From an uncultured Dehalococcoidia bacterium (lineage in GTDB: Bacteria; Chloroflexota; Dehalococcoidia; Lucifugimonadales; UBA1123): DNA of 64,000 bases. The position numbers and the translations under genes are program-made. Shown here one piece after another: positions 52,889 to 60,960 of this stretch. How positions within the stretch are numbered: position 1 is the stretch's first letter; each line of letters begins with the position of its first letter. The notes below the pieces were generated by a model. The model saw nothing but the letters and a program-made list of their open reading frames with translations, did not search any database and was not told the origin of the DNA. The stretch spans positions 3,048,773 to 3,112,772 of the forward strand of contig OY282441.1 in the NCBI GenBank assembly GCA_958296105.1, read 5' to 3'.

Positions 52889-53462
52889 AAAATCCGTATT
52901 GCCCTTCGCCGCCTATTACCTTGCCAATCAAGCGCCTTATATCGACAACTGCGCCGAATTCTATAAAGACATCGAAGAATTTCTGATAATCACTGCCCCA
53001 ATAGATCATAGCGCAAGCCATGGGTGCGCCTTTGCCGGTATCCACTCCGTTTTCCCAGAATTTCAGGCGTGTATCATACAGGAAGCATATCGCAGTAGCC
53101 TTGCCCCACACATATTGTTTCCAATGACCTGTGTTCGCCGCTACCGGAACTAACGCCAATACTTCCGAATGACACGATTCATTTGTACGTGAACACTTGT
53201 ACAGCCAATCCTTTATAGTCGTTCCCCTTGTGCGATCAGCCCCGTAGGGGGGATTTACGTATATCGTTCGATAATTCCAATCTTCACTCAAGCCGTCATA
53301 TTCAGGTATAGACCACTCAGTGTCAGCCCCTACAATTGACCATTGATTGGAACAAGGATCGAGTTCGATATTCCCGCCAAAAACATCTTTGACTGCCTTG
53401 ACGTATTTCGGCGGAGTACACCATTCGATACTCTGTGAGAGTACAGTGCGTCCTGCTGTCAT
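52881..53462 (-). CDS. Phage-type DNA N6-adenine methyltransferase (Dam family)
   Basis: 193 aa. SIEWCTPPKYVKAV (start), IELDPCSN, YVNPPYG (NPPY catalytic motif, about 69-75), IKDWLYKC and LVPVAANTGHWKQYVW match the phage N-6-adenine-methyltransferase family, whose N-terminal 'W-TP' element is characteristic. It would methylate adenine, probably within GATC or a related site. GAGG lies 10 bases before the ATG. Base composition is clearly AT-richer than the surrounding genes, supporting acquisition from a phage. Last of a three-gene minus-strand set. Confidence 0.82.
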   Translation of the reverse strand: MTAGRTVLSQSIEWCTPPKYVKAVKDVFGGNIELDPCSNQWSIVGADTEWSIPEYDGLSEDWNYRTIYVNPPYGADRTRGTTIKDWLYKCSRTNESCHSEVLALVPVAANTGHWKQYVWGKATAICFLYDTRLKFWENGVDTGKGAPMACAMIYWGSDYQKFFDVFIEFGAVVDIRRLIGKVIGGEGQYGFWE

Positions 53463-53476
53463 TTGTCATTGACCTC

Positions 53477-53914
53477 TTACCAATTCTTATTTATAAGAAT
53501 ATCGAGTTCTCCCCTCAACGTAGAGATAGTCGAACGATCTGGTGATATTACATTGAACCAGTCTTCTATCTCCGATGAATGTTCAGTGAAGTAATTCTGA
53601 ATAGCCAAATCAGCCGGCAGAAGTATCTGGACTTTCGTAAATCTGTTCCGTCCCCTTTCTCCAGTATAGCTGTTGATGAACGCTTCGCTCACGGCCTTGT
53701 ACTGTTCCAAAGGATCTAACAGCAGATCGTTTATAAATCTGGACAATCCTGTATCTGTCAGAAATAGCAGCCAATCGTAGGATTGAGCCAGTACCTTTAG
53801 CTCTTTGTTATGATCATTTGACGTGAACCAATTCCCATGGTTGCTTACTACGCCTACAGTTAGAATAAAATGCTCCAGTAAATTTCGATCGCTAGAATTT
53901 ATAACGTCACTCAT
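53477..53914 (-). CDS. Hypothetical protein in the AT-rich island
   Basis: 145 aa from the ATG at 53914 (MSDVINSSDRNLLEHFIL), ending DILINKNW 14 bases before the methyltransferase start. It is a soluble, mostly helical, acidic protein with no motif I can assign; no PD-(D/E)XK, HNH or zinc signature is evident. Position in front of the methyltransferase could mean a restriction partner or a phage accessory protein. Earlier in-frame Met codons overlap the lipoprotein gene and are less likely. Confidence 0.55.
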   Translation of the reverse strand: MSDVINSSDRNLLEHFILTVGVVSNHGNWFTSNDHNKELKVLAQSYDWLLFLTDTGLSRFINDLLLDPLEQYKAVSEAFINSYTGERGRNRFTKVQILLPADLAIQNYFTEHSSEIEDWFNVISPDRSTISTLRGELDILINKNW

Positions 53915-53952
53915 AATCTCGTTTTGTCGAGGCGTTTCGTTCAGCGTCCTCG

Positions 53953-54420
53953 TCAGTTGTTGCGGATGAGGTCGATTGGGGCGCGGCACCTGCCGGTGTA
54001 GCAGTATCCGCCCTTTTCATACAGACGCTCAATGGCGTAGTGCGCCTCGTCCGATATTTCAGCGCCTGGGAACACGTCGCAATCAGCGCTCGCTGGAATC
54101 AGATTACGAGGCTCGTTAGGCGTATAGATTCCATGAGGATAGTTATATGGTTCAGTGTGCCAGTCTATGTGCGAGGGCTTGGGCGAATTCAGAGGTACGG
54201 TAACGTATCGCATCTCCATATCTTGCGGCGTCCACGAACAGACTGCGTGAGCCTTCGGCTCGTTATAGGTGTACGGGTAGACGTCAGGGTTCAGCGTGAT
54301 CGTCTTTGCACGGAACCCGTTAACTACGGTCTCACCCATCTCAACAGACGAGTCTCCGCACGCAACGGCGAATGCCATCAGTGTAACTAGGATTCCGATT
54401 CCGATTATTTGCGTATTCAT
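53953..54420 (-). CDS. Putative lipoprotein, secreted
   Basis: 155 aa with a clear type II signal: MNTQIIGIGILVTLMAFAVAC with the lipobox Cys at residue 21, then a Ser/Asp-rich start of the mature domain. The mature part holds four Cys (VCSW, DCDVF, GYCYTGRC), probably disulfides outside the membrane. AGGAGG sits 6 bases before the ATG. First gene of the AT-rich three-gene set; function unknown. Confidence 0.7.
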   Translation of the reverse strand: MNTQIIGIGILVTLMAFAVACGDSSVEMGETVVNGFRAKTITLNPDVYPYTYNEPKAHAVCSWTPQDMEMRYVTVPLNSPKPSHIDWHTEPYNYPHGIYTPNEPRNLIPASADCDVFPGAEISDEAHYAIERLYEKGGYCYTGRCRAPIDLIRNN

Positions 54421-54504
54421 ACGACACCTCCTATGTGATTATGTATCCATTAGTCTGGTCTCTTTCCCGGCGACCCCGGAGCTACGCCCCGGGATTTCGT
54501 TCAG

Positions 54505-54618
54505 CTAGTTGGAGCAGTCAGTGCCGCGCTCACGCTTCCGCTCCGCTTGATTTACGAGAGCTACTGCGAGCATTCCGGCAACAATGACGAACGCGAGTAC
54601 CGCATAAACGGCAACCAT
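54505..54618 (-). CDS. Possible 37-aa membrane peptide
   Basis: [20 protein letters not shown], then a charged tail NQAERKRERGTDCSN: one transmembrane span with a basic cytoplasmic end. It overlaps the 63-aa frame at 54561-54752 in another frame, and lacks a ribosome-binding site, so the two may be pieces of one frameshifted gene. A GC-rich ccccgg...ccggg hairpin follows at about 54474-54493. Confidence 0.35.
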   Translation of the reverse strand: MVAVYAVLAFVIVAGMLAVALVNQAERKRERGTDCSN

Positions 54619-54752
54619 TTCAGCAAGTGAAAGGTAATGATTTCTACCAGAGTGCCGCGCGCGCGCGCTGCGGCTTTCTTCGCGTCCCGTGCGTAGTAGA
54701 ACACCTCACTCGCCAAAGTGTTTTGGAGCGCATCTATGGATTCATAAGGCAT
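54561..54752 (-). CDS. Hypothetical 63-aa protein downstream of E2
   Basis: MPYESIDALQNTLASEVFYY with a basic middle (KKAAARARG) and a hydrophobic LVEIITFHLLKWLPFM. Starts two bases after the E2 stop, with AGGT 5 bases upstream, so coupling to E2 translation is plausible. See the overlapping 37-aa frame; one of the two may be a frameshift product. Confidence 0.35.
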   Translation of the reverse strand: MPYESIDALQNTLASEVFYYARDAKKAAARARGTLVEIITFHLLKWLPFMRYSRSSLLPECSQ

Positions 54753-54754
54753 AG

Positions 54755-56077
54755 TTACCTGAACAGAGCCGCCGGGCGCTCGATCGTGGCTTGCAGGCGT
54801 CGCATGAAGCTCGCCGCAACCGCGCCGTCTATCACCTGATGATCGGCTGTCAGGCTGAGCGTCAGCATCTCGCGCGCGACGACCTCGCCCCGAGCCACAA
54901 CGGGCTTCTGCACGCTGCGGCCGACGCCCAGAATCCCACTCTGCGGCGAGTTGAGAATAGGCGTGAACCCGTCCACCGAGCCTAGCACGCTGATCGTGAA
55001 CGTGCCGCCCACCACGTCGTCCGGGGACAGCGAGCCGGCGCGGGCTTTCAGCGCCATTTCATGCGTAGCCTGCGAAATCCGCCCTATGCTCATGCCGCCC
55101 ACGTCGCGCAGCACAGGAACTATCAGCCCGTCGTCCAGCGCCACCGCAACGCCGATGTTCACTTGGTCGAAGTAGTGGATGGTCTCGTTGACGAGCGCCG
55201 AGTTCATAGCGGGGATGCGCTTGAGCGTCTCGGCGCACGCCTTGATGAGCATGTGGGCTAGGGTGATGGTCATATCGCTGTCCCGCGATACTTCCCGTCG
55301 CATCCGCTGCGCTTCGGTCACGTCGACTTCGAGGAAGTAGGACAGCTGCGCCGAGCTGCGCAGACTGTCGCTCATGTGCCGAGCGATGCCCCGCCGCATC
55401 CCGCCCAGCCGCTCGCTTCTCGCAGGATCGGGCAGTCCGGGCGGCATTGCGGAAGCCTGATCCGCCGTCTGCTTCTCCGCGAACGCGCGAACGTCCGCCT
55501 CGATGACTCGTCCTCTCGGCCCGCTGGGAGTCACCTGAGAGATGTCCACGCCAAGATTGGATGCCAGCCTGCGCGCGCCCGGCGTCGAGGGCGTCACGGA
55601 CGGACGCGCCGCCTGCCGCTCCGCGAACGCGCGGACGTCGGCTTCGACCACCCTGCCGCCCGGCCCGGTTGGGGTCACTTGCGAGATGTCCACGTTCAGG
55701 CTGGCGGCGACTCGCCGCGCGCCCGGCGTCGAGCGCGTAGCATCGCCGGATCGACTCGCCGCTGATCGCCGCGTCGGAGCCCGACGCGCCGCTGCCCGCC
55801 CGCTCGGAGGCGCGGCCGCTTCTGCGGCGGGCGCGTCCTCACCTTCGGCAAGCACGTAGCCGATCAGACCGTCCACCGCCACCGTCGCGCCCTCGGCGAC
55901 CACCGGGTGGAACCTGCCGCCCGCCACCGCCTCTAGGTCGTAGTTCAGCTTTTCGGTCTCTATCTCTGCGATGACCTCGCCCTGTCCGACCTCGTCCCCT
56001 TGGGACTTGGCAAGCCTGACGACGGTGCCTTCCGTCATGAAGTCGCCCAGTCTGGGCATGACAATTGGAGTAGCCAG
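54755..56077 (-). CDS. Dihydrolipoamide acyltransferase E2 component of a 2-oxoacid dehydrogenase
   Basis: About 440 aa. Lipoyl domain 1-80 with EIETEKLNYDLEA (lipoyl Lys near 43). Two peripheral-subunit-binding domains in tandem, STPGARRVAASLNVDISQV and STPGARRLASNLGVDISQV, where most E2 proteins of this size have one. Catalytic domain from about 210 with LTADHQVIDGA (His/Asp) near the end. AGGAG lies 7 bases before a CTG that would restore the conserved ATPIVMPRLG start; ATG 56059 is the alternative. Follows E1beta by 49 bases. Confidence 0.88.
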   Translation of the reverse strand: MATPIVMPRLGDFMTEGTVVRLAKSQGDEVGQGEVIAEIETEKLNYDLEAVAGGRFHPVVAEGATVAVDGLIGYVLAEGEDAPAAEAAAPPSGRAAARRAPTRRSAASRSGDATRSTPGARRVAASLNVDISQVTPTGPGGRVVEADVRAFAERQAARPSVTPSTPGARRLASNLGVDISQVTPSGPRGRVIEADVRAFAEKQTADQASAMPPGLPDPARSERLGGMRRGIARHMSDSLRSSAQLSYFLEVDVTEAQRMRREVSRDSDMTITLAHMLIKACAETLKRIPAMNSALVNETIHYFDQVNIGVAVALDDGLIVPVLRDVGGMSIGRISQATHEMALKARAGSLSPDDVVGGTFTISVLGSVDGFTPILNSPQSGILGVGRSVQKPVVARGEVVAREMLTLSLTADHQVIDGAVAASFMRRLQATIERPAALFR

Positions 56078-56126
56078 CGTATCTCTCCTGCGGCTTGGGG
56101 TTGGCGTTCGGCGGTTGGCGAGGCGC

Positions 56127-57152
56127 TTATTCGAGGATGCCCAGCGCGGCGTCAGCCACCATCTCGGCAGTCGGCACGAACAGCGCCTCTAGCGGGCGGC
56201 TGTACGGCACAGGCGCGTGCGGAGCGTTCAGCCGAACGGGTGGAGCGTCCAGATAGTCGAACGCCTGCTCCGCGACCAGAGCGGAGATGTCGGACGCTAT
56301 CGAGCAGCGCGGATAGTCCTCGTCGACCACCACTATCTTGCGCGTCTTCTTGACCGACTCCAAGATGGTCTCGTCATCCATGGGCGACAGCGACAGGAGA
56401 TCGACGACCTCGACCGAGTAGCCTTGCGCCTCCAGCTCCGCCGCCGCCTGAAGGCACACCCTCGTAGTGTAGCTAATGCCCACCAGCGTGACGTCCGCCC
56501 CCTCTTGGACTATGCGCGAGCTGCCAATCTCTATTTCGTAGGGAGCTTCGGGAACGTCCACGTCGAACCTGATGCCCATGAGCTGCCTGTTGTTGAAGAC
56601 GATGACCGGGTCGTCGTCTCGTATCGCCGCGCTCATCAGTCCCTTGGCTGTGTACGGGTCGGACGGCGCCACGCACTTGAGGCCTGGGAAGTGAGTGAAG
56701 ATCGAGTACAGCGTCTCCGAGTGTTGCGCGGCGGAGTTCGTCCCTGCGCCCGTGCCTGTCATGATCGTCAGCGGAATCGTGACCTTGCCGCCGAACATGT
56801 AGTGTATCTTGGCGGCGTTGTTGGTGATCTGATCGGCGCACACGCCATAGAAGCCCACGTACATGAGATCGACCACCGGACGCAGGCCTGACGCCGCCGC
56901 GCCCACCCCTGCGCCGATGAAGCCCGCCTCGGATATGGGCGTGTCCCGCACCCGTTCGCGCCCGAACTGCCCCACCAGCCCTTTCGTCAGCCGCATGGGG
57001 CCGCCCCAGGCGTCCTGTTTGTCCTCGCGGTCGCCGCCGCCCGCGATGTCCTCGCCCATGACGATGACATTGGCGTCGCGCTCCATCTCCTGCTGAATAG
57101 CCTCGTTGATCGCTTGAATGTATGTGACTTGGCGAGTGGCTTGGACTGTCAT
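56127..57152 (-). CDS. 2-oxoacid dehydrogenase E1 component, beta subunit
   Basis: 341 aa. ALNEAI-type start (YIQAINEAIQQEMERDANVI), VMGEDIAGGGD, GFIGAGVGAAASGLRPV, HYMFGG, GTGAGTNSAAQHSE (about 143-156) and the C-terminal KTRKIVVVDEDYPRCSIASD are E1-beta landmarks of the pyruvate/acetoin/branched-chain group. Works with E1alpha (59445-60428), which a restriction-modification pair now separates from it by 2.3 kb. GGGGAGAAAG precedes the ATG. Substrate class is not decided. Confidence 0.9.
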   Translation of the reverse strand: MTVQATRQVTYIQAINEAIQQEMERDANVIVMGEDIAGGGDREDKQDAWGGPMRLTKGLVGQFGRERVRDTPISEAGFIGAGVGAAASGLRPVVDLMYVGFYGVCADQITNNAAKIHYMFGGKVTIPLTIMTGTGAGTNSAAQHSETLYSIFTHFPGLKCVAPSDPYTAKGLMSAAIRDDDPVIVFNNRQLMGIRFDVDVPEAPYEIEIGSSRIVQEGADVTLVGISYTTRVCLQAAAELEAQGYSVEVVDLLSLSPMDDETILESVKKTRKIVVVDEDYPRCSIASDISALVAEQAFDYLDAPPVRLNAPHAPVPYSRPLEALFVPTAEMVADAALGILE

Positions 57153-57201
57153 CGGCTTTCTCCCCTATGATTCCTTCCATTGGCTCAGAGCGGCTGTTGG
57201 T

Positions 57202-57390
57202 ATGTCAAATCTCACCATACCCCAGAACGAGGCGAGAGATTTTCTCGACTTCTTTCGGAAATGCTCCAACATACGGCTCGGAGATGAAGATAGCTGCAAT
57301 CTGTTCGTGGAACATCTTCATAAGAACGGTATAAAGCGCTTTCCAAGAATGTCATGGCTGGCCGGCCCCTTTATGACTCTGATTGAATAA
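57202..57390 (+). CDS. Possible 62-aa protein at the edge of the restriction-modification insert
   Basis: MSNLTIPQNEARDFLDFFRK onward, ending SWLAGPFMTLIE, on the strand opposite to the restriction gene and overlapping its end by 20 bases. AT-richer than the dehydrogenase genes. No ribosome-binding site stands out. It may be a small regulator of the module or chance. Confidence 0.35.
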   Translation: MSNLTIPQNEARDFLDFFRKCSNIRLGDEDSCNLFVEHLHKNGIKRFPRMSWLAGPFMTLIE

Positions 57391-58123
57391 ACGCTCGGAT
57401 ATCAGGTCTATCCGATACCAGGTCAGTCAGCGCCTTCATCGCCTCTGTCACGCTTTGGAAGGACGACAGCACCATCTCATTCTGGTCGGTTTTCAAAAGA
57501 ATCTCGATCTCCGATACCCTAGTGGCGATAGAAGAAACATTGGTATCGAGTACCTGAGTTACTTCTCGCTTGAGTTGATCCGATATGTCGGACAGCATTT
57601 CTAACCCTATGTTCGTTCGGGTTTCCTGATCGAGGTTGGAGAATATATCAAGAGATTGTCTTGCGACACTCTCGCCTCCGCGCTCAGGCCAATCGAACTC
57701 GACCCCATTCGTCCGCAGTTCTGACACCATGCGGACGAATGGCACTTCTAGGGTTTCGACTCCAAAACTCCTTATCAAGGCTTTAGAAGGTTCTGACCAG
57801 CGGCCGGCCAGAACTGCGAGCGACTTTCGGATTGTTCGATGCGTCTTCCTCAAGTTGTAGTGTGCCACGCACAGCCAACTGCCCTTGTCTCTGTTGTGCT
57901 TCGTGTAGCGTATGTATTTGGGGTCTATGATGATTACCGGGCGTTCACTGGCATCGAAAACCACCGCATCGATCTGGTACTGATTGCCCGTGCCGTTCCT
58001 GAGCCTAGCCGGTCGGATCGTGTACCCTCTGCTCTCGACCTCTTCTCGCACGGATTCCAGCACGGCAGCCTCGAACAGCTTGCCGACTTCTTGGCCCAAT
58101 GCGCTTGTCGCTCTGGCGACCAA
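57371..58123 (-). CDS. PD-(D/E)XK-type restriction endonuclease candidate
   Basis: 250 aa, placed 15 bases after the methyltransferase stop. The N-terminal half has GKLFEAAVLESVREEVESRG, then QIDAVVFD and, 13 residues on, VIIIDPKYIR: the D...(D/E)xK catalytic pattern with Asp in the third position. The C-terminal third is helical/coiled coil (LDIFSNLDQETRTNIG onward). Pairing with a DNA methyltransferase strongly suggests a type II restriction enzyme; recognition site unknown. Confidence 0.7.
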   Translation of the reverse strand: MVARATSALGQEVGKLFEAAVLESVREEVESRGYTIRPARLRNGTGNQYQIDAVVFDASERPVIIIDPKYIRYTKHNRDKGSWLCVAHYNLRKTHRTIRKSLAVLAGRWSEPSKALIRSFGVETLEVPFVRMVSELRTNGVEFDWPERGGESVARQSLDIFSNLDQETRTNIGLEMLSDISDQLKREVTQVLDTNVSSIATRVSEIEILLKTDQNEMVLSSFQSVTEAMKALTDLVSDRPDIRAFIQSES

Positions 58124-58138
58124 CTATATATGTCCTTC

Positions 58139-59452
58139 CTACTTCCCTATCGTCAGTATGCTCTCCCTAAGAGGCACCTTGTGGCGCTGTGGGTTGTGTC
58201 CCCACTTTCCGCCCCGTGTTCGCAGCGGCTCTATCTCGTAAGAGGAGAATCCGATGGCGACTGCGAGCCTGCCCACCAGCTCTTCGGTCGGAACGTGGAC
58301 GCCGTATGGAGCGGAATCTCCCAGAACCAGCGCGAAGTGGCCGCCGGACTTCAGGATTTCCCTTGCGCCTTCCAGAACTTGGAGCATGTCTTCGAAGTAT
58401 CCCGCAACCACGTAGTCGTAGGTCTTCTTGCCACTCCTGACAGCTCGCATGTCTTCCAGCCTTTGGATGATGGAGGACAAGTCCCTGTGTATCTGGCCGT
58501 CCACTTGGCGAATCCCCTGGCACTCCCGTATTCCATTCATTCCAGCCATTCGGACTTGGGTTGTGGCCGCCATGATCAGGTGGTCTCTAACCCCGCTGGT
58601 GATGTCGGCCCAAGAATCGTAGATCCCCCAGAAGTAAGTCTCCAGCCTGGTGCGGTCTGCGTAGTCGTAGTTATTCAGGTAGGGCGGCGAGGTCAGTATG
58701 AGGTCAATGGTCTCGCCTTCCACATATGACGCGAGCTTCCTAGCGTCGCCTAGGATTATGTCATGCGACGAGTGCGGCAATCCAAGCTGGGCTTGCTGAA
58801 TGTCTGACAACATTAGATCGCATCGTGCCTTGAATTCCTGTAGCGCATGTTTGACGACCTTCTTGGCGTGACGCTTGCTTGGAGCTATGTAAGGCCATCC
58901 TGCGCCCGCGGTAGTAACCACTCGGAGGGTCGAGGTGAGCGCCAGTTTCAGGAAGTCTCGAACGTGTGGCGTCGCGTCCAGTTCCAAGATGGACTGGCGG
59001 AGCGCGGACAGCTGCGCCAGATTGTCTTCGGTGAAGCACTTGTAAATCAGCGGCGGCCATATGTCTGTCCATTGGACTCGACCTGCGAGCATCTCCGCGC
59101 GCTGCGTAGCTTGGTGGATGGATTGCGCCAGCTCGTCCAAGTCGTAGCTCGATCGCATCTTGGTTTTCGCCACCCAGTGAACGAAGCCATGCGCCTCGAC
59201 GCCAATCGAGTTGACCCCGACCATCTTGGCGACGAGCGAGGTCGTCCCTGTGCCGAGGAACGGATCCGCGATCGTCGAACCTGCGCCCAGCCCGTATTCG
59301 TCTATCTTGGCTTCCACGAGCTTATGCGAGTATCCGGCAGGGTACGTGAACCAGCGATGAATAGGCGCTCGAAGACTGTCTCGGAACGACCCGTATTCAC
59401 TTTTCGCGCTGGTGGTCATCAGTACGTCCATTCCATTGGAGGTTCTACCCAT
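58139..59452 (-). CDS. DNA methyltransferase (beta-class, TSPPY type)
   Basis: 437 aa. SAM-binding motif I is TIADPFLGTGTTSLVAKM (about 61-77) and the catalytic motif IV is LILTSPPYLNNYDYADRTRL (about 225-244), giving an N4-cytosine or N6-adenine methyltransferase of the permuted class. A third block, SGGHFALVLGDSAPYG, is motif X-like. Its ATG overlaps the E1alpha stop (TATGGGTAG), so it is translated directly after E1alpha; internal Met codons at 59431 and 59419 are alternatives. Partner of the adjacent restriction gene. Confidence 0.83.
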   Translation of the reverse strand: MGRTSNGMDVLMTTSAKSEYGSFRDSLRAPIHRWFTYPAGYSHKLVEAKIDEYGLGAGSTIADPFLGTGTTSLVAKMVGVNSIGVEAHGFVHWVAKTKMRSSYDLDELAQSIHQATQRAEMLAGRVQWTDIWPPLIYKCFTEDNLAQLSALRQSILELDATPHVRDFLKLALTSTLRVVTTAGAGWPYIAPSKRHAKKVVKHALQEFKARCDLMLSDIQQAQLGLPHSSHDIILGDARKLASYVEGETIDLILTSPPYLNNYDYADRTRLETYFWGIYDSWADITSGVRDHLIMAATTQVRMAGMNGIRECQGIRQVDGQIHRDLSSIIQRLEDMRAVRSGKKTYDYVVAGYFEDMLQVLEGAREILKSGGHFALVLGDSAPYGVHVPTEELVGRLAVAIGFSSYEIEPLRTRGGKWGHNPQRHKVPLRESILTIGK

Positions 59453-60428
59453 ACCTCACGTACACGTCCGCCATCAGCTCGTCTGCATCGGGGAACGGGC
59501 TGGCGTCTGCGAAGGCGGTCGCCGCCAGCACCGACTCCACACATTCGCGGTCTATCTCGTCCAGCACCGACTCGTCTGCGAAGCCGCCGTCTATGATGTA
59601 GCTTCGAAGGCGCGTCAGGCAGTCGCGCCCCTTGTAGTATGCCTCCTCCTCCTCCGAGCGGTAGCCCAGCGGATCGTCCGCGCCGAAGTGACCTTGGTAG
59701 CGGTAGGTCTGCGCTTCGATGAGCGTGGGGCCTGCCCCGCTGCGCGCTCGCGCCACCGCTTCCGCTGCCACCTCGTGCATCTCGATCACGTCCTGACCGT
59801 CCACTGATACGCCCGGCATGTCGTACCCTGCGGCGCGGTTGGCTACCGAGGCCCCCGCCACCGTGAACTCGAACGGCGTCGCTTCGGCGTAGCGGTTGTT
59901 CTCGCACACGAACAGCACCGGCAGCTTCCAGATGCTGGCAAGGTTCATGGACTCGTGAAGCACCCCTTGGCTCGATGCGCCGTCTCCGAAGAACACCACG
60001 CTAACCTGATCCGTGCCTCTCACTTTGGCGCTCAGCCCCACCCCCGTCGCCACTGGGATGTTCGATCCGACCACGCCGTTGGCGCCCAGCATCCCCTTGT
60101 TGATGTCGGCTATGTGCATCGTCCCGCCCTTGCCCTTGTTGGTGCCTGTGGACTTGCCGAGCAGCTCCGCCATCATCTCATTGAGGTCTACGCCCTTGGC
60201 GATGCAGTGGTGGTGGCTTCGGTGAGTGCCGAGTACGTAGTCGTCATCGCGCAGGTGGGCGCAGATGCCCGTAGGCACCGCCTCCTGTCCGATGGACGAG
60301 TGCATCCCGCGCAGCTTGCCCGCGTCGGCCTCGCGGCGCGACTGCTCCTCGAACCTGCGGATGGTCGACATCGTCCTCCACATCCACAGAAAGGTGTCAC
60401 GGTTCAGCTCCGAATGTGTCGCGCTCAT
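59445..60428 (-). CDS. 2-oxoacid dehydrogenase E1 component, alpha subunit
   Basis: 327 aa. RRFEEQSRREADAGKLRGMH (start), THRSHHHCIAKG, GKGGTMHIADINKGMLGANG (in part), and the ThDP motif VSVVFFGDGASSQGVLHESMNLAS with NNRYAEAT are the pyruvate/acetoin E1alpha signature. AAGGAGGAC precedes the ATG by 4 bases, and a strong promoter lies 60 bases upstream. Normally E1alpha, E1beta and E2 are adjacent; here a methyltransferase and a nuclease gene follow E1alpha instead. Confidence 0.9.
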   Translation of the reverse strand: MSATHSELNRDTFLWMWRTMSTIRRFEEQSRREADAGKLRGMHSSIGQEAVPTGICAHLRDDDYVLGTHRSHHHCIAKGVDLNEMMAELLGKSTGTNKGKGGTMHIADINKGMLGANGVVGSNIPVATGVGLSAKVRGTDQVSVVFFGDGASSQGVLHESMNLASIWKLPVLFVCENNRYAEATPFEFTVAGASVANRAAGYDMPGVSVDGQDVIEMHEVAAEAVARARSGAGPTLIEAQTYRYQGHFGADDPLGYRSEEEEAYYKGRDCLTRLRSYIIDGGFADESVLDEIDRECVESVLAATAFADASPFPDADELMADVYVRYG

Positions 60429-60488
60429 GGCGTCCTCCTTGAAGAGTCGAATGCGTGTGACCCGCCGCCGCGGGCGGGCTTTGGCGCG

Positions 60489-60517
60489 AGTGTAGCAACC
60501 AGCGCCTGAAGCGTCAA
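60489..60517 (-). promoter_or_regulatory. Sigma-70-type promoter of the E1alpha operon
   Basis: TTGACG (60512-60517), exactly 17 bases, TACACT (60489-60494) on the minus strand. It starts right after the stop codon of the upstream VOC gene. The predicted leader is about 54 bases and contains a cccgcc/ggcggg hairpin (60461-60478). Confidence 0.75.
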
Positions 60518-60931
60518 TCAGGCGTAAACCATCCACTCCAGCAGATTCTCGTCCGGATCGCGCGCGTACATACTCACCGCGCTTCGGTGTCCGAGCGCGC
60601 CTCGTCTGGGTCCCGGCCCCGCGATGATCTCTACCCCCGCGCCTTCCAGCCACTTCTGGCACTCCTCCGCCGTCCCGTCCCACACGAAGCAGATGTCCGC
60701 GCATCCCGGCACGGCGGCCGGAGCGCGGAGGCTTGCCGTGTGGCCTTCCGGATGCACGTTGATCTTGGAGTCGCCCGCCTGTATCGAGAAGATCGCCGCA
60801 TCGCCCGCTCGCCACTCCGCTTCGTCGTTGATCGTGAAGCCGAGACGCTTGTAGAACTCGATCAGCCGCTCGGCGTTGGCTGTGGGCATGGCTACGTGGT
60901 CTATGCCCACTGTGTTCATGTTCGCGTTCAT
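60518..60931 (-). CDS. VOC (glyoxalase/bleomycin-resistance) family protein
   Basis: 137 aa, two beta-alpha-beta-beta-beta modules. GIDHVAMPTANAERLIEFYK and LGF at the N-terminus with the His metal ligand, INVHPEG (His), ADICFVWDG, and DPDENLLEWMVY (Glu) at the end give the vicinal-oxygen-chelate metal set. GAGGAG precedes ATG 60931; a second ATG lies four codons in. Sits 29 bases after the SDR stop, same strand, so probably the tail of the SDR transcript. Confidence 0.88.
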   Translation of the reverse strand: MNANMNTVGIDHVAMPTANAERLIEFYKRLGFTINDEAEWRAGDAAIFSIQAGDSKINVHPEGHTASLRAPAAVPGCADICFVWDGTAEECQKWLEGAGVEIIAGPGPRRGALGHRSAVSMYARDPDENLLEWMVYA

Positions 60932-60960
60932 GTTCGCTCCTCGTTTCTGGCGCTCGCCGG

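Noticed and set aside
54755-60428. Possibility that the whole E1/E2 region is a defence island
   Set aside because: Only the methyltransferase and nuclease genes carry defence signatures. E1alpha, E1beta and E2 are complete metabolic genes.
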